The translations under genes were made by a program, and so were the position numbers. A stretch of DNA of 64,000 nt. Source: Kluyvera georgiana ATCC 51603. GTDB taxonomy: Bacteria; Pseudomonadota; Gammaproteobacteria; Enterobacterales; Enterobacteriaceae. The stretch is from contig NZ_LXEU01000071.1 of the NCBI RefSeq assembly GCF_001654985.1, forward strand, positions 1 through 64,000, given 5' to 3'. Positions 38,570 through 50,067 of this stretch are shown piece after piece; within the stretch, counting starts at the first letter, position 1, and the number at the start of each line of letters is the position of its first letter. Under the pieces are notes generated by a model. It saw only the letters and a list, made by a program, of their open reading frames with translations. It had not been told where the DNA came from and made no database searches.

Positions 38570-40084
38570 ATGGCTAAGATTGATTTTCGCAACAAAATTA
38601 ACTGGCGTCGGCGCTATCGTTCACCGCAAGGCGTCAGCTCGGAGCATGAGATCCTGCGCATTTTTGAGAGTGACCGTGGGCGCATCATCAACTCGCCGGC
38701 GATTCGCCGTTTGCAGCAGAAAACCCAGGTGTTTCCGCTGGAGCGTAACGCGGCCGTTCGCACGCGCCTCACTCACTCGATGGAGGTCCAGCAGGTAGGC
38801 CGCTATATTGCCAAAGAGATTTTAAGCCGCCTGAAAGAGAAAAAGCAGTTAGAGGCCTACGGGCTGGATGAGCTGACCGGGCCGTTTGAAAGCATCGTTG
38901 AGATGGCCTGCCTGATGCATGATATCGGCAATCCGCCGTTTGGTCACTTTGGTGAAGCGGCAATCAATGACTGGTTCAGCCAGCGCCTGGCACCGAAGGA
39001 TGCGCTGCGCCAGCCTCTGAGCCACGACCGCTGTGAAGTGGTGAGCCTCCAGTTGCGTGAAGGTGAAGAAACGCTGAATGAATTGCGCCGTAAGGTGCGT
39101 CAGGACCTGTGCCACTTTGAAGGTAATGCGCAAGGGGTTCGGATGGTGCATACGCTGATGCGTATGAACCTGACCTGGGCGCAGGTAGGGTGCATCCTGA
39201 AATATACGCGCCCGGCCTGGTGGGTGGGTGAGACGCCGGTGACCCACAGCTATTTAATGAAAAAACCGGGCTACTATCTGGCCGAAGAAGGTTATATTTC
39301 GCGCTTGCGTAAAGAACTGGATTTAGCACCTTACAATCGTTTTCCATTAACCTGGATTATGGAGGCTGCCGATGATATCTCTTATTGCGTGGCGGATCTT
39401 GAGGATGCCGTTGAAAAACGTATCTTCAGCGTTGAGCAGCTGTATCAGCATTTATACGATTCCTGGCCGGAGCATACAAAAGGTTCACTGTTCGCGCTGG
39501 TCGTGGAAAATGCCTGGGATAAATCTCGCGCTAATTCGTTAAGCCGCAGTACTGAAGATCAGTTCTTTATGTATTTACGCGTGAATACATTAAATAAACT
39601 GGTGCCTTATGCGGCACAGCGGTTTATTGAGAATCTACCACAAATTTATGCGGGTGACTTTAATCACGCGCTGCTGGAAGATGAAAGCAGCTATAGTCAG
39701 CTGCTTAATCTTTATAAAAATGTGGCAATAAAACATGTGTTTAGTCATCATGAAGTTGAACAGCTGGAATTGCAGGGCTACCGGGTTATTGGTGGCCTAC
39801 TGGATATCTACGCACCGTTGCTTAAATTATCCTTAAGCGATTTCAGCGAGCTGGTGGAACACGAACGGGTACGTCGGTTACCTATCGAATCCCGTCTTTT
39901 TTGCAAGCTCTCAACGCGACATCGTTTAGCTTATGTTGAGGCTATTAATAAAATTTCACGCGATGCCCTTGAATTTCCGGTGATGGAATATTATTACCGT
40001 TGTCGTTTGCTTCAGGATTATATCAGCGGAATGACCGACCTCTACGCGTGGGATGAATATCGACGGCTGATGGCCGTGGAATAA
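38570..40084 (+). CDS. dgt: dGTP triphosphohydrolase
   Basis: Dgt cuts dGTP to deoxyguanosine and triphosphate. From ATG 38570 (GGAGAGG ribosome site) it is 504 residues. The HD-domain residues are His69 ([10 protein letters not shown]), His-Asp in [14 protein letters not shown] near 117-118, and the later Asp in [12 protein letters not shown]. The second half of the gene (after about 39.3 kb) is AT-richer than the first and than its neighbours, as far as can be judged by eye. Confidence 0.97.
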   Translation: MAKIDFRNKINWRRRYRSPQGVSSEHEILRIFESDRGRIINSPAIRRLQQKTQVFPLERNAAVRTRLTHSMEVQQVGRYIAKEILSRLKEKKQLEAYGLDELTGPFESIVEMACLMHDIGNPPFGHFGEAAINDWFSQRLAPKDALRQPLSHDRCEVVSLQLREGEETLNELRRKVRQDLCHFEGNAQGVRMVHTLMRMNLTWAQVGCILKYTRPAWWVGETPVTHSYLMKKPGYYLAEEGYISRLRKELDLAPYNRFPLTWIMEAADDISYCVADLEDAVEKRIFSVEQLYQHLYDSWPEHTKGSLFALVVENAWDKSRANSLSRSTEDQFFMYLRVNTLNKLVPYAAQRFIENLPQIYAGDFNHALLEDESSYSQLLNLYKNVAIKHVFSHHEVEQLELQGYRVIGGLLDIYAPLLKLSLSDFSELVEHERVRRLPIESRLFCKLSTRHRLAYVEAINKISRDALEFPVMEYYYRCRLLQDYISGMTDLYAWDEYRRLMAVE

Positions 40085-40095
40085 TCAGAAGTTTT

Positions 40096-40120
40096 GTAAA
40101 GACGCTCAATAAATTTTTAC
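40096..40120 (+). promoter_or_regulatory. Cpx-type site upstream of degP
   Basis: GTAAA at 40096-40100 and the inverted TTTTTAC at 40114-40120 flank an AT-rich block that closely matches the conserved E. coli degP upstream sequence where CpxR binds. Confidence 0.6.
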
Positions 40121-40141
40121 TTTTCCCACGTGCGGTTGAAT

Positions 40142-40169
40142 GGAACTTAGTGTCATAAAGTGAATCTGA
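40142..40169 (+). promoter_or_regulatory. Sigma-E promoter of degP
   Basis: GGAACTT (40142-40148) and TCTGA (40165-40169) are 16 bases apart, a near-perfect sigma-E promoter, placed as in E. coli degP. Confidence 0.88.
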
Positions 40170-40219
40170 TAGTCACGAACACAGCAATTTTGCGTAATCT
40201 GATATTGAGATTGAAACAC

Positions 40220-41665
40220 ATGAAAAAAACCACGTTAGCAATGAGTGCTCTGGCTCTTAGTTTAAGTCTGGCTCTGTCTCCGTTGTCCGCTAGCGCGGCC
40301 GAGACGGCATCTTCTACCGCATCCGCTGCCCAGCCTATGCCTAGCCTGGCGCCGATGCTGGAAAAAGTGATGCCGTCTGTCGTCAGCATTAATGTTGAGG
40401 GCAGCACAACGGTAAACACGCCGCGTATGGGCCGTAATTTCCAGCAGTTCTTCGGCGACAACTCGCCGTTCTGTCAGGACGGTTCACCGTTCCAGAGCTC
40501 GCCTTTCTGCCAGGGGGCTGGCCCGGACGGCGGTAACGGTGGCGCCCAGCCGCAGCAGCAACAGAAATTTATGGCACTGGGTTCTGGCGTGGTGATTGAC
40601 GCCGCCAAAGGCTACGTCGTCACCAACAACCATGTGGTTGATAACGCCAACGTGATTAAGGTACAACTGAGCGATGGACGTAAGTTCGACGCCAAAGTGG
40701 TTGGCAAAGATCCGCGCTCGGATATCGCGCTGATTCAGATTCAGGATCCGAAAAACCTGACGGCAATTAAGCTGGCGGACTCCGATGCTCTGCGCGTGGG
40801 CGACTACACCGTGGCGATTGGTAACCCGTTTGGTCTGGGCGAAACCGTCACTTCCGGTATCGTTTCGGCGCTGGGTCGTAGCGGCCTGAACGTCGAAAAC
40901 TACGAAAACTTTATCCAGACCGATGCGGCGATCAACCGCGGTAACTCCGGCGGCGCGCTGGTGAACCTGAACGGTGAATTGATTGGTATCAACACCGCGA
41001 TCCTTGCACCGGACGGTGGCAACATCGGTATCGGCTTCGCCATTCCAAGCAATATGGTGAAAAACCTGACCGATCAGATGGTGAAATTCGGCCAGGTAAA
41101 ACGCGGTGAACTGGGCATTATGGGCACCGAGCTGAACTCTGAACTGGCGAAAGCAATGAAAGTTGACGCGCAGCGCGGCGCTTTCGTGAGCCAGGTCATG
41201 CCGAACTCCTCTGCGGCGAAAGCGGGCATTAAAGCCGGTGACGTGATTACCGCCCTGAACGGTAAGCCGATCAGCAGCTTCGCGGCGCTGCGTGCCCAGG
41301 TGGGCACCATGCCGGTGGGCAGCAAAATTACCCTCGGTCTGCTGCGCGACGGCAAGCCGGTCACGGTGAATCTGGAACTGCAGCAGAGCAGTCAGACTCA
41401 GGTAGAGTCCAGCAGTATCTTCAATGGGATTGAAGGTGCGGAAATGAGCAACAAAGGCCAGGATAAAGGCGTGGTGGTTAACGCGGTGAAAGCCGGTACC
41501 CCGGCCGCGCAGATTGGTCTGAAGAAAGGCGACGTTATCGTGGGCGCGAACCAGCAGGCAGTGAAAAACATCGCCGAGCTGCGCAAAATCCTCGACAGCA
41601 AGCCGTCCGTTCTGGCGCTGAACATTCAGCGTGGTGATAGCTCTATCTACCTGCTGATGCAGTAA
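40220..41665 (+). CDS. degP: Periplasmic serine protease/chaperone DegP
   Basis: DegP degrades or refolds misfolded envelope proteins. The 481-residue precursor has a Sec signal ending at ASA, a trypsin-like domain with His (TNNHVVD near 136), Asp (SDIALI near 166) and Ser (GNSGGAL near 240), and two PDZ domains. The LA loop carries the SPFCQ...SPFCQ cysteine pair and a linker (GPDGGNGGAQPQQQQ) longer than in E. coli, which explains most of the length difference from 474. It has sigma-E and Cpx control signals and a strong terminator. Confidence 0.97.
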   Translation: MKKTTLAMSALALSLSLALSPLSASAAETASSTASAAQPMPSLAPMLEKVMPSVVSINVEGSTTVNTPRMGRNFQQFFGDNSPFCQDGSPFQSSPFCQGAGPDGGNGGAQPQQQQKFMALGSGVVIDAAKGYVVTNNHVVDNANVIKVQLSDGRKFDAKVVGKDPRSDIALIQIQDPKNLTAIKLADSDALRVGDYTVAIGNPFGLGETVTSGIVSALGRSGLNVENYENFIQTDAAINRGNSGGALVNLNGELIGINTAILAPDGGNIGIGFAIPSNMVKNLTDQMVKFGQVKRGELGIMGTELNSELAKAMKVDAQRGAFVSQVMPNSSAAKAGIKAGDVITALNGKPISSFAALRAQVGTMPVGSKITLGLLRDGKPVTVNLELQQSSQTQVESSSIFNGIEGAEMSNKGQDKGVVVNAVKAGTPAAQIGLKKGDVIVGANQQAVKNIAELRKILDSKPSVLALNIQRGDSSIYLLMQ

Positions 41666-41675
41666 TCATGACCTC

Positions 41676-41712
41676 AACCCTTTCCCCTGGCGGGGAAAGG
41701 GTTTCTTCCTTT
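41676..41712 (+). terminator. degP terminator
   Basis: A perfect 12-bp stem (AACCCTTTCCCC / GGGGAAAGGGTT, loop TGGC) is followed by a T-rich tract. Confidence 0.9.
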
Positions 41713-41757
41713 CGTAATGTGAAGTTCCCCACAACTCCATAGATCTTGACCATGCTT

Positions 41758-41771
41758 TGTGCATTTGCACA
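41758..41771. promoter_or_regulatory. Palindrome upstream of cdaR, candidate CdaR operator
   Basis: A perfect palindrome TGTGCA-TT-TGCACA lies 53 bases before the cdaR start. CdaR is known to control its own gene in E. coli; assigning this palindrome to it is inference. Confidence 0.55.
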
Positions 41772-41824
41772 GTGCAGGCTTTTCTCATCTTTCTTATCAT
41801 GTAACCTGCTCACAGGAGGGGTTC

Positions 41825-42982
41825 ATGGCTAGCTGGCATCTCGATACTAAAATGGCGCAGGATATCGTGGCGCGCACCATGCGCATCATTGATACCAATA
41901 TTAACGTGATGGATGCCCGTGGACGCATTATCGGCAGCGGCGATCGCGAGCGTATTGGGGAATTGCACGAAGGTGCGCTGCTGGTGCTGTCGCAGGGCAG
42001 GGTAGTAGACATCGACGATGCGGTGGCGCGCCATCTGCACGGTGTGCGTCAGGGGATCAACCTGCCGCTGCGTCTGGAAGGCGAAATTGTCGGCGTCATC
42101 GGCCTGACCGGCGAACCGGAGACGCTGCGTAAATATGGCGAACTGGTGTGCATGACGGCGGAGATGATGCTGGAGCAGTCGCGTCTGATGCATCTGCTGG
42201 CGCAGGACAGCCGACTGCGGGAAGAGCTGGTCATGAATCTGATTCAGGCCGAGGAGAATACCCCTGCGTTGACCGAATGGGCGCAGCGTTTGGGGATCGA
42301 CCTGAACCAGCCGCGTGTGGCGGCGGTGGTCGAAGTTGATAGCGGACAGCTTGGCGTCGACAGCGCCATGGCCGAGTTACAGCAGTTGCAAAACGCGCTG
42401 ACCACGCCGGAGCGTAACAACCTGATTGCTATCGTCTCTTTGACTGAAATGGTGGTGCTGAAACCGGCGCTCAATCAGTTTGGCCGCTGGGATGCTGAAG
42501 ACCACCAGAAGCGCGTGGAGCAGTTGATTTCCCGCATGAAAGAGAATGGGCATCTGCGTTTTCGCGTGGCGCTCGGCAACTACTTTACCGGGCCGGGCAG
42601 TATCGCCCGCTCCTACCGTACGGCGCGCACCACCATGATGGTGGGTAAACAGCGCATGCCGGAGAGCCGTAGCTATTTTTACCAGGATTTGATGCTGCCA
42701 GTGCTGCTCGACAGCCTGCGCGGTGGCTGGCAGGCCAACGAGCTGTCGCGTCCGTTGATGCGCCTGAAGGCGATGGATAATAATGGCCTGCTGCGTCGGA
42801 CGTTGACGGCATGGTTTCGCAACAACGTGCAGCCGCTGGCGACCTCAAAGGCGCTGTTTATTCACCGTAATACGCTGGAGTATCGATTGAACCGAATTTC
42901 GGAGCTGACCGGGCTGGATTTGGGGAATTTCGACGACAGGCTGCTGCTGTATATTGCGTTGCAGTTGGATGAACAACGATGA
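41825..42982 (+). CDS. cdaR: Sugar diacid transcription activator CdaR
   Basis: CdaR activates genes for uptake and use of glucarate, galactarate and glycerate. From ATG 41825 (CAGGAGG site) it is 385 residues, the E. coli length. The N-terminal half is the diacid-recognition domain (IDTNINVMDARGRIIGSGD) and the C-terminus is a PucR-type helix-turn-helix (SKALFIHRNTLEYRLNRI). The target gar and gud genes are not in this window. Confidence 0.96.
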   Translation: MASWHLDTKMAQDIVARTMRIIDTNINVMDARGRIIGSGDRERIGELHEGALLVLSQGRVVDIDDAVARHLHGVRQGINLPLRLEGEIVGVIGLTGEPETLRKYGELVCMTAEMMLEQSRLMHLLAQDSRLREELVMNLIQAEENTPALTEWAQRLGIDLNQPRVAAVVEVDSGQLGVDSAMAELQQLQNALTTPERNNLIAIVSLTEMVVLKPALNQFGRWDAEDHQKRVEQLISRMKENGHLRFRVALGNYFTGPGSIARSYRTARTTMMVGKQRMPESRSYFYQDLMLPVLLDSLRGGWQANELSRPLMRLKAMDNNGLLRRTLTAWFRNNVQPLATSKALFIHRNTLEYRLNRISELTGLDLGNFDDRLLLYIALQLDEQR

Positions 42983-42992
42983 GCTAATGGAA

Positions 42993-43018
42993 CCCGGGGT
43001 CGCTTGCGCTCGCCCGGG
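42993..43018. repeat. GC-rich hairpin between cdaR and yaeH
   Basis: CCCGGG at 42993-42998 pairs with CCCGGG at 43013-43018 around a GCTTGCGCTCG centre. It is REP-like and serves both converging genes. Confidence 0.5.
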
Positions 43019-43037
43019 AAGACAAACCGCATAAAAC

Positions 43038-43421
43038 TTACTTATTGCGGGTCAACTTCTCCAGATCGGCTTCAATTTCGCTGATCTTGTTGGTGACGAC
43101 GCTTTCGAGATGGCGCAGATCGTCAAGGATCTTACGCTTAAGATCGACTTCCGTACGATCGCGCTGGCAGATTTGGTCCAGCTCATCAATCACGTAGCGC
43201 AGGTTTGGGCTTATCTCCTGCACTTCCTTGAAACCCTGACCGTCACCGGCGATGGTTTTACGCTGACGCGGATATTTGAACTTCACGCTCTTGGCGAAAA
43301 ATTCACCCTTATCCTTCTGGAAATAGATTTTCAGGATATCGTTGTTGGCTTCCTGCCGGAGGCTGTAACGATCGATTTCATCGGGATTGGTAATGCCCAG
43401 GCTTTTCAAATTATCGTACAT
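43038..43421 (-). CDS. yaeH: UPF0325 family protein YaeH
   Basis: A 127-residue soluble protein matching E. coli YaeH (128), rich in charged residues, with a predicted coiled coil at the C-terminus ([20 protein letters not shown]). Function unknown. In E. coli yaeI lies between yaeH and dapD; here only 107 bases separate them. Confidence 0.92.
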   Translation of the reverse strand: MYDNLKSLGITNPDEIDRYSLRQEANNDILKIYFQKDKGEFFAKSVKFKYPRQRKTIAGDGQGFKEVQEISPNLRYVIDELDQICQRDRTEVDLKRKILDDLRHLESVVTNKISEIEADLEKLTRNK

Positions 43422-43491
43422 AGCGGTACCCCTGATCTAATTTAACTATTGAATAATTAACGAAAAAATCAAAATCCGCCAGCGTAAGAAT

Positions 43492-43519
43492 AAAAAAAGC
43501 GGGGTTGCCCCCGCTTTTT
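43492..43519 (-). terminator. dapD terminator
   Basis: AAAAAGCGGGG / CCCCGCTTTTT, 4-base loop; on the minus strand the stem is followed by a U run. It lies 10 bases after the dapD stop. Confidence 0.92.
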
Positions 43520-43528
43520 CGCTTCTTA

Positions 43529-44353
43529 TTAATCGATAGTACGCAGTAGCTCGTTGATACCGACTTTACCGCGGGTCTTCGCGTCGACCTTCTTCACAAT
43601 CACCGCGCAGTACAGGCTGTACTTGCCATCTTTAGAAGGCAGGTTGCCGGAGACGACAACGGAGCCTGCCGGAACGCGGCCGTAGAACACTTCACCGGTT
43701 TCGCGATCGTAGATTTTGGTGCTCTGACCGAGGTAGACGCCCATCGAGATGACGGAGCCTTCTTCCACGATCACACCTTCCACCACTTCAGAACGCGCGC
43801 CGATAAAGCAGTTGTCTTCGATGATAGTCGGGTTCGCCTGCAGCGGCTCCAGCACGCCACCGATGCCGACGCCGCCGGACAGGTGAACGTTTTTACCGAT
43901 CTGCGCGCAGGAACCCACGGTCGCCCAGGTATCCACCATGGAGCCTTCGTCAACGTAGGCGCCGATGTTCACATAGGACGGCATCAGCACGGTGTTGCGG
44001 GCGATATAGGCACCCTGACGAACGGCTGCCGGCGGCACCACGCGGAAACCTTCTTTCTGGAAACGCGCTTCGTCATAATCAGCGAATTTCATCGGGACTT
44101 TATCGAAGTAGCGGCTTTCCGCACCGTCGATAACCTGGTTATCGTTAATACGGAAAGAGAGCAGAACCGCTTTCTTCAGCCACTGGTGAGTGACCCACTG
44201 GCCGTCGATCTTTTCAGCGACACGCAGCGCGCCGGAATCCAGCAGGGAAATCACCTGGTTAACCGCTTCGCGGGTTACGGTATCCACATTTGCCGGCGTG
44301 ATGTCGGCGCGACGCTCAAAAGCGGACTCAATAACGTTCTGTAATTGCTGCAT
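43529..44353 (-). CDS. dapD: Tetrahydrodipicolinate N-succinyltransferase
   Basis: DapD adds succinyl from succinyl-CoA to tetrahydrodipicolinate in lysine/diaminopimelate synthesis. The 274-residue protein equals E. coli DapD. The left-handed beta-helix is shown by hexapeptide repeats ([55 protein letters not shown]). It lies 33 bases after glnD. Confidence 0.98.
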   Translation of the reverse strand: MQQLQNVIESAFERRADITPANVDTVTREAVNQVISLLDSGALRVAEKIDGQWVTHQWLKKAVLLSFRINDNQVIDGAESRYFDKVPMKFADYDEARFQKEGFRVVPPAAVRQGAYIARNTVLMPSYVNIGAYVDEGSMVDTWATVGSCAQIGKNVHLSGGVGIGGVLEPLQANPTIIEDNCFIGARSEVVEGVIVEEGSVISMGVYLGQSTKIYDRETGEVFYGRVPAGSVVVSGNLPSKDGKYSLYCAVIVKKVDAKTRGKVGINELLRTID

Positions 44354-44386
44354 TGTTTACTCTTTCCATTCACTAATAAAAATACG

Positions 44387-47059
44387 TCACCCTTTATCGT
44401 TTGGATTGAGGGCTGCTGTCAACCGTTGTTGCACTTCTTGTTGCAGCTCATTATTAAGGGCACGCCGGTCGGCGGTGGCGATTATAAATAAATCTTCTAC
44501 TCGTTCACCAATTGTCGTAATTCTGGCCCCGTGTAGCGAAATACCGAGGTCGGCAAACACCTGACCGACGCGCGCAAGCAGGCCCGGCTGGTCGAGGGCG
44601 ATCAGCTCAAGGAATGAGCGGCGGTCGGTATGGGTCGGCAGGAAATTGACCTCGGTATCGACGGAGAAGTGGCGCAGTTTGGCCGCCTGACGACGCGGCT
44701 GCGGCGGCTGCCAGCTACGCTGGGTAATCGCCTGTTCCAGCCCTAAGCGGATGGCTTCGTGGCGATCGCTGGAGAGGGGGCTACCATCGGGCTCAAGCAC
44801 GATAAAGGAGTCCATCGCCATACCGTCGCGAGTGGTAAAGATCTGTGCGTCGTGGACGCTCAGGTTGCGGCGGTCCAGCTCGGCGCAGACGGCGGCAAAC
44901 AGGTACGGGCGGTCCGGACTCCAGATAAAGATCTCGGTGCCGCCGCGCGTTGCCTGCGGGCTCAGCAGGATCATCGGCTGACTGAGATCGTGTTTAAGCA
45001 GGTGACGAGCGTGCCACGCCAGCTGGTTCGGCGTGTGGCGAACAAAGTAGTTGGCGCGGCAGCGGTTCCAGATCTGGTGCAGCGCCTCTTCATTGATGTT
45101 GTCCATACGCAGTAGCGCCAGCGCCTGCATCTGGTGATGGCGCACGCGCTCGCGCATATCCGGCGTGTTTTGCATTCCACGGCGCAGCTGTTTTTCGGTG
45201 GCGAAGTACAGCTCGCGTAGCAGGCTCTGTTTCCAGCTGTTCCACAAGGTTTCGTTGGTCGCGCAAATATCGGCGACCGTCAGGCACACCAGGAAGCGTA
45301 GACGATGTTCGGTCTGCACCTCTTCGGCGAACTGCTTGATGACTTCCGGATCCTGAATGTCGCGGCGCTGGGCGGTGACCGACATCAACAGATGCTGGCG
45401 CACCAGCCACGCGACCAGCTGGGTTTCGCGCGAATTCAGACCATGCAATTCGGCGAATTTCAGCACGTCCTGCGCGCCGAGGATCGAGTGGTCGCCGCCG
45501 CGCCCTTTGGCGATATCGTGGAACAGGGCGGCAATCAGAATCAGTTCCGGATGGTTGAGCCGCGGCCAGAGATCGACGCACAGCGGGTGGCGCGAACGCG
45601 TCTCCTCATGGGCAAAGCTTTCCAGCTTCAGCAGCACGCGAATGGTGTGCTCGTCGACGGTGTAGGCGTGGAACAGATCGAACTGCATCTGGCCGACGAT
45701 ATACGACCACTGTGGCATATAGGCCCACAGCACGCTGTGGCGGTGCATCGGCAGCAGGCCGCGACTTACCGCGCCGGGGTGGCGCAGCATGTTGAGGAAC
45801 AGCGCGCGTGCTTCCGGGATATAGCACAGCGGCTCGGTCAGGTGACGTCTGGCATGGCGCAGATGGCGCAGCGTAGTGGAATAGATGCCAGTGATGTTAC
45901 TGTTACGTACCATCATATAGAACATCCGCAAAATGGCCTGCGGTTCGCGGATAAACAGCGTATCGTCGCGCAGATCGATCAGCGTCCCGCGCAGCTGGAA
46001 GTCGTCGTCGATGGCCCGTGGTTTTTCATCTTCCGTCAGGGCGAGAATCGCCTCATCGAACAGCTGCAATAGCATGTGGTTCAGCTCACCGACGCGGCGG
46101 GTGACGCGATAGAAATCCTTCATCATGTGTTCGATCGGCTGATTGCCTTCGCCGGCATATTTCAGCCGCTGGGCGACGCTGAGCTGACGATCGAACAGCA
46201 GGCGGTTATCGTAGCGATTAAGTTCAAGGTGCAGGGCAAAGCGAATACGCCACAGCAGGTGCAGACACTCGTTAAGCTCGTTACGCTCGGCCTCGGTGAG
46301 GAAGCCAAAGCTGACCATCTCGTCGAGAGACGTGGCGCCAAAGTGGCGGCGGGCGACCCACTGAATGGTGTGGATGTCGCGCAGGCCGCCGGGGCTGCTT
46401 TTGATGTCCGGTTCCAGATTGTAGCTGGTACCGTGGTAGCGCTGGTGGCGCGCCTCCTGCTCGGCGACTTTCGCCGGGAAGAAGTTTTCCGACGGCCAGA
46501 AGCCTTCGCTGAAAATATGTTTTTGCAGTTCGAGAAACAGCGCAACGTCGCCGATCAGCAGACGCGATTCAATCAGGTTGGTGGCGACGGTTAAATCGGA
46601 TAACCCTTCCAGCAGGCACTCTTCCAGCGTACGCACGCTGTGGCCGACTTCCAGCTTGATATCCCACAGCAGCGTCAGCAATTCACCGATTTTCTGCGCC
46701 TGCTCGTCGGAGAGCTTTTTGCGGCTGAGAATTAGCAGGTCGACGTCGGAAAGCGGATGCAGTTCGCCGCGACCATAGCCGCCGACGGCGACCAGCGCCG
46801 CGTCCTCAACCTCGCCAAAACCGTAGTGCAGCCACAGGCGCTGGAGCATCTGGTCGATAAATTCGGTGCGCGCCTCTATGAGCTGTTCAGCGCTGACGCC
46901 TTCGTCGAACGCGGCTCCGAGCCAGCGCTGGAAGGCGTCCAGCCGGCTTTTTATATCGGCGCAGTTCAGGCCGTCCTCGGGCCAGTGTACCGGGTTGTCC
47001 GGCTGGCCGGGCAGAGCGGGGAGGGGGGTACAAGCCAGTTCAGGTATGGAGTTACTCAT
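44387..47059 (-). CDS. glnD: Bifunctional PII uridylyltransferase/uridylyl-removing enzyme
   Basis: GlnD senses glutamine and adds or removes UMP on PII proteins, steering nitrogen control. From ATG 47059 it is 890 residues, as in E. coli. Domains: nucleotidyltransferase ([15 protein letters not shown], 93-107), an HD hydrolase domain ([14 protein letters not shown] near 510), and two ACT domains at the C-terminus ([19 protein letters not shown] and [19 protein letters not shown]). An upstream start four codons earlier is possible but has less support. Confidence 0.98.
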   Translation of the reverse strand: MSNSIPELACTPLPALPGQPDNPVHWPEDGLNCADIKSRLDAFQRWLGAAFDEGVSAEQLIEARTEFIDQMLQRLWLHYGFGEVEDAALVAVGGYGRGELHPLSDVDLLILSRKKLSDEQAQKIGELLTLLWDIKLEVGHSVRTLEECLLEGLSDLTVATNLIESRLLIGDVALFLELQKHIFSEGFWPSENFFPAKVAEQEARHQRYHGTSYNLEPDIKSSPGGLRDIHTIQWVARRHFGATSLDEMVSFGFLTEAERNELNECLHLLWRIRFALHLELNRYDNRLLFDRQLSVAQRLKYAGEGNQPIEHMMKDFYRVTRRVGELNHMLLQLFDEAILALTEDEKPRAIDDDFQLRGTLIDLRDDTLFIREPQAILRMFYMMVRNSNITGIYSTTLRHLRHARRHLTEPLCYIPEARALFLNMLRHPGAVSRGLLPMHRHSVLWAYMPQWSYIVGQMQFDLFHAYTVDEHTIRVLLKLESFAHEETRSRHPLCVDLWPRLNHPELILIAALFHDIAKGRGGDHSILGAQDVLKFAELHGLNSRETQLVAWLVRQHLLMSVTAQRRDIQDPEVIKQFAEEVQTEHRLRFLVCLTVADICATNETLWNSWKQSLLRELYFATEKQLRRGMQNTPDMRERVRHHQMQALALLRMDNINEEALHQIWNRCRANYFVRHTPNQLAWHARHLLKHDLSQPMILLSPQATRGGTEIFIWSPDRPYLFAAVCAELDRRNLSVHDAQIFTTRDGMAMDSFIVLEPDGSPLSSDRHEAIRLGLEQAITQRSWQPPQPRRQAAKLRHFSVDTEVNFLPTHTDRRSFLELIALDQPGLLARVGQVFADLGISLHGARITTIGERVEDLFIIATADRRALNNELQQEVQQRLTAALNPNDKG

Positions 47060-47162
47060 TGCGCCACCCATAAGAAAAAACGATTACCAAAAAAAATCGC
47101 CGGGAGCGATTTTTAACGTCGCTTGCGGCGGCCCGAAGGGGGACGGGCAGGACGCCCGTCAT

Positions 47163-47188
47163 AAAAAAGCCGGCGTGCGCCGGCTTTT
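47163..47188 (-). terminator. map terminator
   Basis: AAAAGCCGGC / GCCGGCTTTT with loop GTGC, U run on the minus strand, three bases after the map stop. A second stem GACGGGC/GCCCGTC lies nearby (47142-47160). Confidence 0.9.
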
Positions 47189-47190
47189 CA

Positions 47191-47985
47191 TTATTCGTTG
47201 TGCGAGATTATCGCCGGGATGGTGTCATCCGAGCGTAACGTCAGTATTTCGCAGCCGTTGTCTGTCACCACAATAGTATGCTCGTACTGTGCAGACAAGC
47301 TCCGGTCTTTGGTTTTTACCGTCCAGCCGTCCTTCATGGTACGAATCTCTTTCTTCCCGGCGTTGACCATCGGTTCGATGGTGAAGGTCATGCCCTGCTT
47401 GAGGACCACGTCGGTTTCACGAGAGTCATAGTGCAGCACCTGCGGTTCTTCGTGGAAGCCGCGGCCAATGCCGTGACCGCAGTATTCGCGCACCACGGAG
47501 AAACCTTCCGCTTCAACATACTTCTGGATCGCCGCGCCAATTTCGCGCAGGTTCACGCCCGGCTTCACCATTTTGAGCGCCAGGTACAGGCTCTCCTGGG
47601 TGACGCGGCACAGACGTTCGCCGAGAATGGTCGGTTTGCCTACGATGAACATTTTTGAGGTATCGCCGTGGAACTCGTCTTTAATCACGGTCACGTCGAT
47701 ATTGACGATATCGCCATCTTTCAGATGTTTTTCGTCATCCGGAATGCCGTGGCACACCACTTCATTGATAGAGATACAGACCGATTTCGGATACCCGTGG
47801 TAGCCGAGGCAGGCGGAGATTGCTTTCTGTTCGTTGACAATGTAGTCGTTGCAAATGCGATCCAGCTCGCCGGTGGTCACGCCAGGCTTGACGTGCGGGG
47901 CGATCATTTCCAGCACTTCAGCGGCCAGACGGCCAGCAACGCGCATTTTTTCAATATCTTCTGGAGTCTTAATAGAAATAGCCAT
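47191..47985 (-). CDS. map: Methionine aminopeptidase type I
   Basis: Map removes the first methionine of new proteins. The 264 residues equal E. coli Map. The five metal ligands are visible: Asp in NIDVTV (near 97), Asp in HGDTSKMF (near 108), His in GHGIGRGFHEEP (near 171), Glu in TIEPMV (near 204) and Glu in QYEHTIVV (near 235). It is divergent from rpsB across 332 bases. Confidence 0.98.
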   Translation of the reverse strand: MAISIKTPEDIEKMRVAGRLAAEVLEMIAPHVKPGVTTGELDRICNDYIVNEQKAISACLGYHGYPKSVCISINEVVCHGIPDDEKHLKDGDIVNIDVTVIKDEFHGDTSKMFIVGKPTILGERLCRVTQESLYLALKMVKPGVNLREIGAAIQKYVEAEGFSVVREYCGHGIGRGFHEEPQVLHYDSRETDVVLKQGMTFTIEPMVNAGKKEIRTMKDGWTVKTKDRSLSAQYEHTIVVTDNGCEILTLRSDDTIPAIISHNE

Positions 47986-48126
47986 GGAATATGTCCATCA
48001 GTGTCGATTTTTTCGACAATAATTGAGTATTAGTGATGTCAATGTTAACAGCCAGGAGTACCCCCTGCCAAATTGAGAATCATTCTGAACTTCGCCTTTC
48101 GTGCCCTGCGTCGGCGATAACAACTG

Positions 48127-48156
48127 TTGGTATCTGTATCGGTTTTATGGTATAAA
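48127..48156 (+). promoter_or_regulatory. rpsB-tsf promoter
   Basis: TTGGTA (48127-48132) and TATAAA (48151-48156) are 18 bases apart, followed by the GC-rich discriminator GCGCGCC, typical of promoters under stringent control. Confidence 0.7.
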
Positions 48157-48162
48157 GCGCGC

Positions 48163-49043
<881 letters not shown>

Positions 49044-49094
49044 TAAGGCACGCTCGTTAGAGCCCTTATAAACCAGGTAGTAACACGTTTGGTT

Positions 49095-49121
49095 AGGGGG
49101 CCTGTTTATGGCCCCCTTTTT
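49095..49121 (+). terminator. rpsB-tsf attenuator
   Basis: AGGGGGCC / GGCCCCCT with a 7-base loop and T tract lies 52 bases after the rpsB stop. It probably ends part of the transcripts, so S2 and EF-Ts can differ in amount. Confidence 0.88.
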
Positions 49122-49178
49122 CACTTTTAAATCTGTGCGGTTTTTGCCGGGCAGATCAAATCTTCCGAGGATTTTAGA

Positions 49179-50030
49179 ATGGCTGAAATTACCGCTTCCC
49201 TGGTAAAAGAGCTGCGTGAACGTACTGGCGCAGGCATGATGGATTGCAAAAAAGCCCTGACTGAAGCTAATGGCGACATCGAGCTGGCAATCGAAAACAT
49301 GCGTAAATCTGGCGCGATCAAAGCGGCGAAAAAAGCAGGCAACGTTGCTGCTGACGGCGTGATCAAAACCAAAATCAACGGCAACATCGCGTTCATTCTG
49401 GAAGTTAACTGCCAGACTGACTTCGTTGCTAAAGATGCGGGTTTCCAGGCTTTCGCTGACAAAGTGCTGGACGCTGCCGTTGCTGGCAACATCACCGACG
49501 TTGAAGTTCTGAAAGCACAGTTCGAAGAAGAACGCGTTGCGCTGGTTGCTAAAATCGGTGAGAACATCAACATCCGTCGCGTGGCTTCCCTGGAAGGCGA
49601 AGTACTGGGCAACTACCAGCACGGTGCGCGCATCGGCGTTCTGGTTGCGGCAACCGGTGCTGACGAAGAGCTGGTTAAACAGCTGGCAATGCACGTTGCT
49701 GCAAGCAAGCCGGAATTCGTTAAGCCGGAAGACGTTTCCGCTGAAGTGGTAGAGAAAGAATACCAGGTACAGCTGGATATCGCGATGCAGTCCGGTAAGC
49801 CGAAAGAAATCGCAGAGAAAATGGTTGAAGGCCGCATGAAGAAATTCACCGGCGAAGTTTCTCTGACTGGTCAGCCGTTCGTTATGGATCCGAGCAAGTC
49901 TGTTGGCCAGCTGCTGAAAGAGCACAACGCTGACGTGACTGGCTTCATCCGCTTCGAAGTGGGCGAAGGCATCGAGAAAGTTGAGACTGACTTCGCAGCA
50001 GAAGTTGCTGCTATGTCCAAGCAGTCTTAA
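49179..50030 (+). CDS. tsf: Translation elongation factor EF-Ts
   Basis: EF-Ts exchanges GDP for GTP on EF-Tu. The 283 residues equal E. coli EF-Ts. The N-terminal UBA-like part ([20 protein letters not shown]) and the core TDFVAKD motif that contacts EF-Tu are intact. High-expression codon use. It is followed by a terminator. Confidence 0.99.
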   Translation: MAEITASLVKELRERTGAGMMDCKKALTEANGDIELAIENMRKSGAIKAAKKAGNVAADGVIKTKINGNIAFILEVNCQTDFVAKDAGFQAFADKVLDAAVAGNITDVEVLKAQFEEERVALVAKIGENINIRRVASLEGEVLGNYQHGARIGVLVAATGADEELVKQLAMHVAASKPEFVKPEDVSAEVVEKEYQVQLDIAMQSGKPKEIAEKMVEGRMKKFTGEVSLTGQPFVMDPSKSVGQLLKEHNADVTGFIRFEVGEGIEKVETDFAAEVAAMSKQS

Positions 50031-50041
50031 TTGCAGTAAAG

Positions 50042-50067
50042 GAGCCGCCTGAGGGCGGCTCTCTTTT
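50042..50067 (+). terminator. tsf terminator
   Basis: GAGCCGCC / GGCGGCTC with loop TGAG, then TCTTTTG. Confidence 0.9.

Noticed and set aside
39300-40084. AT-richer second half of dgt as a sign of gene transfer
   Set aside because: The protein remains closely similar to E. coli Dgt throughout and the frame is intact, so a composition shift alone is weak evidence.
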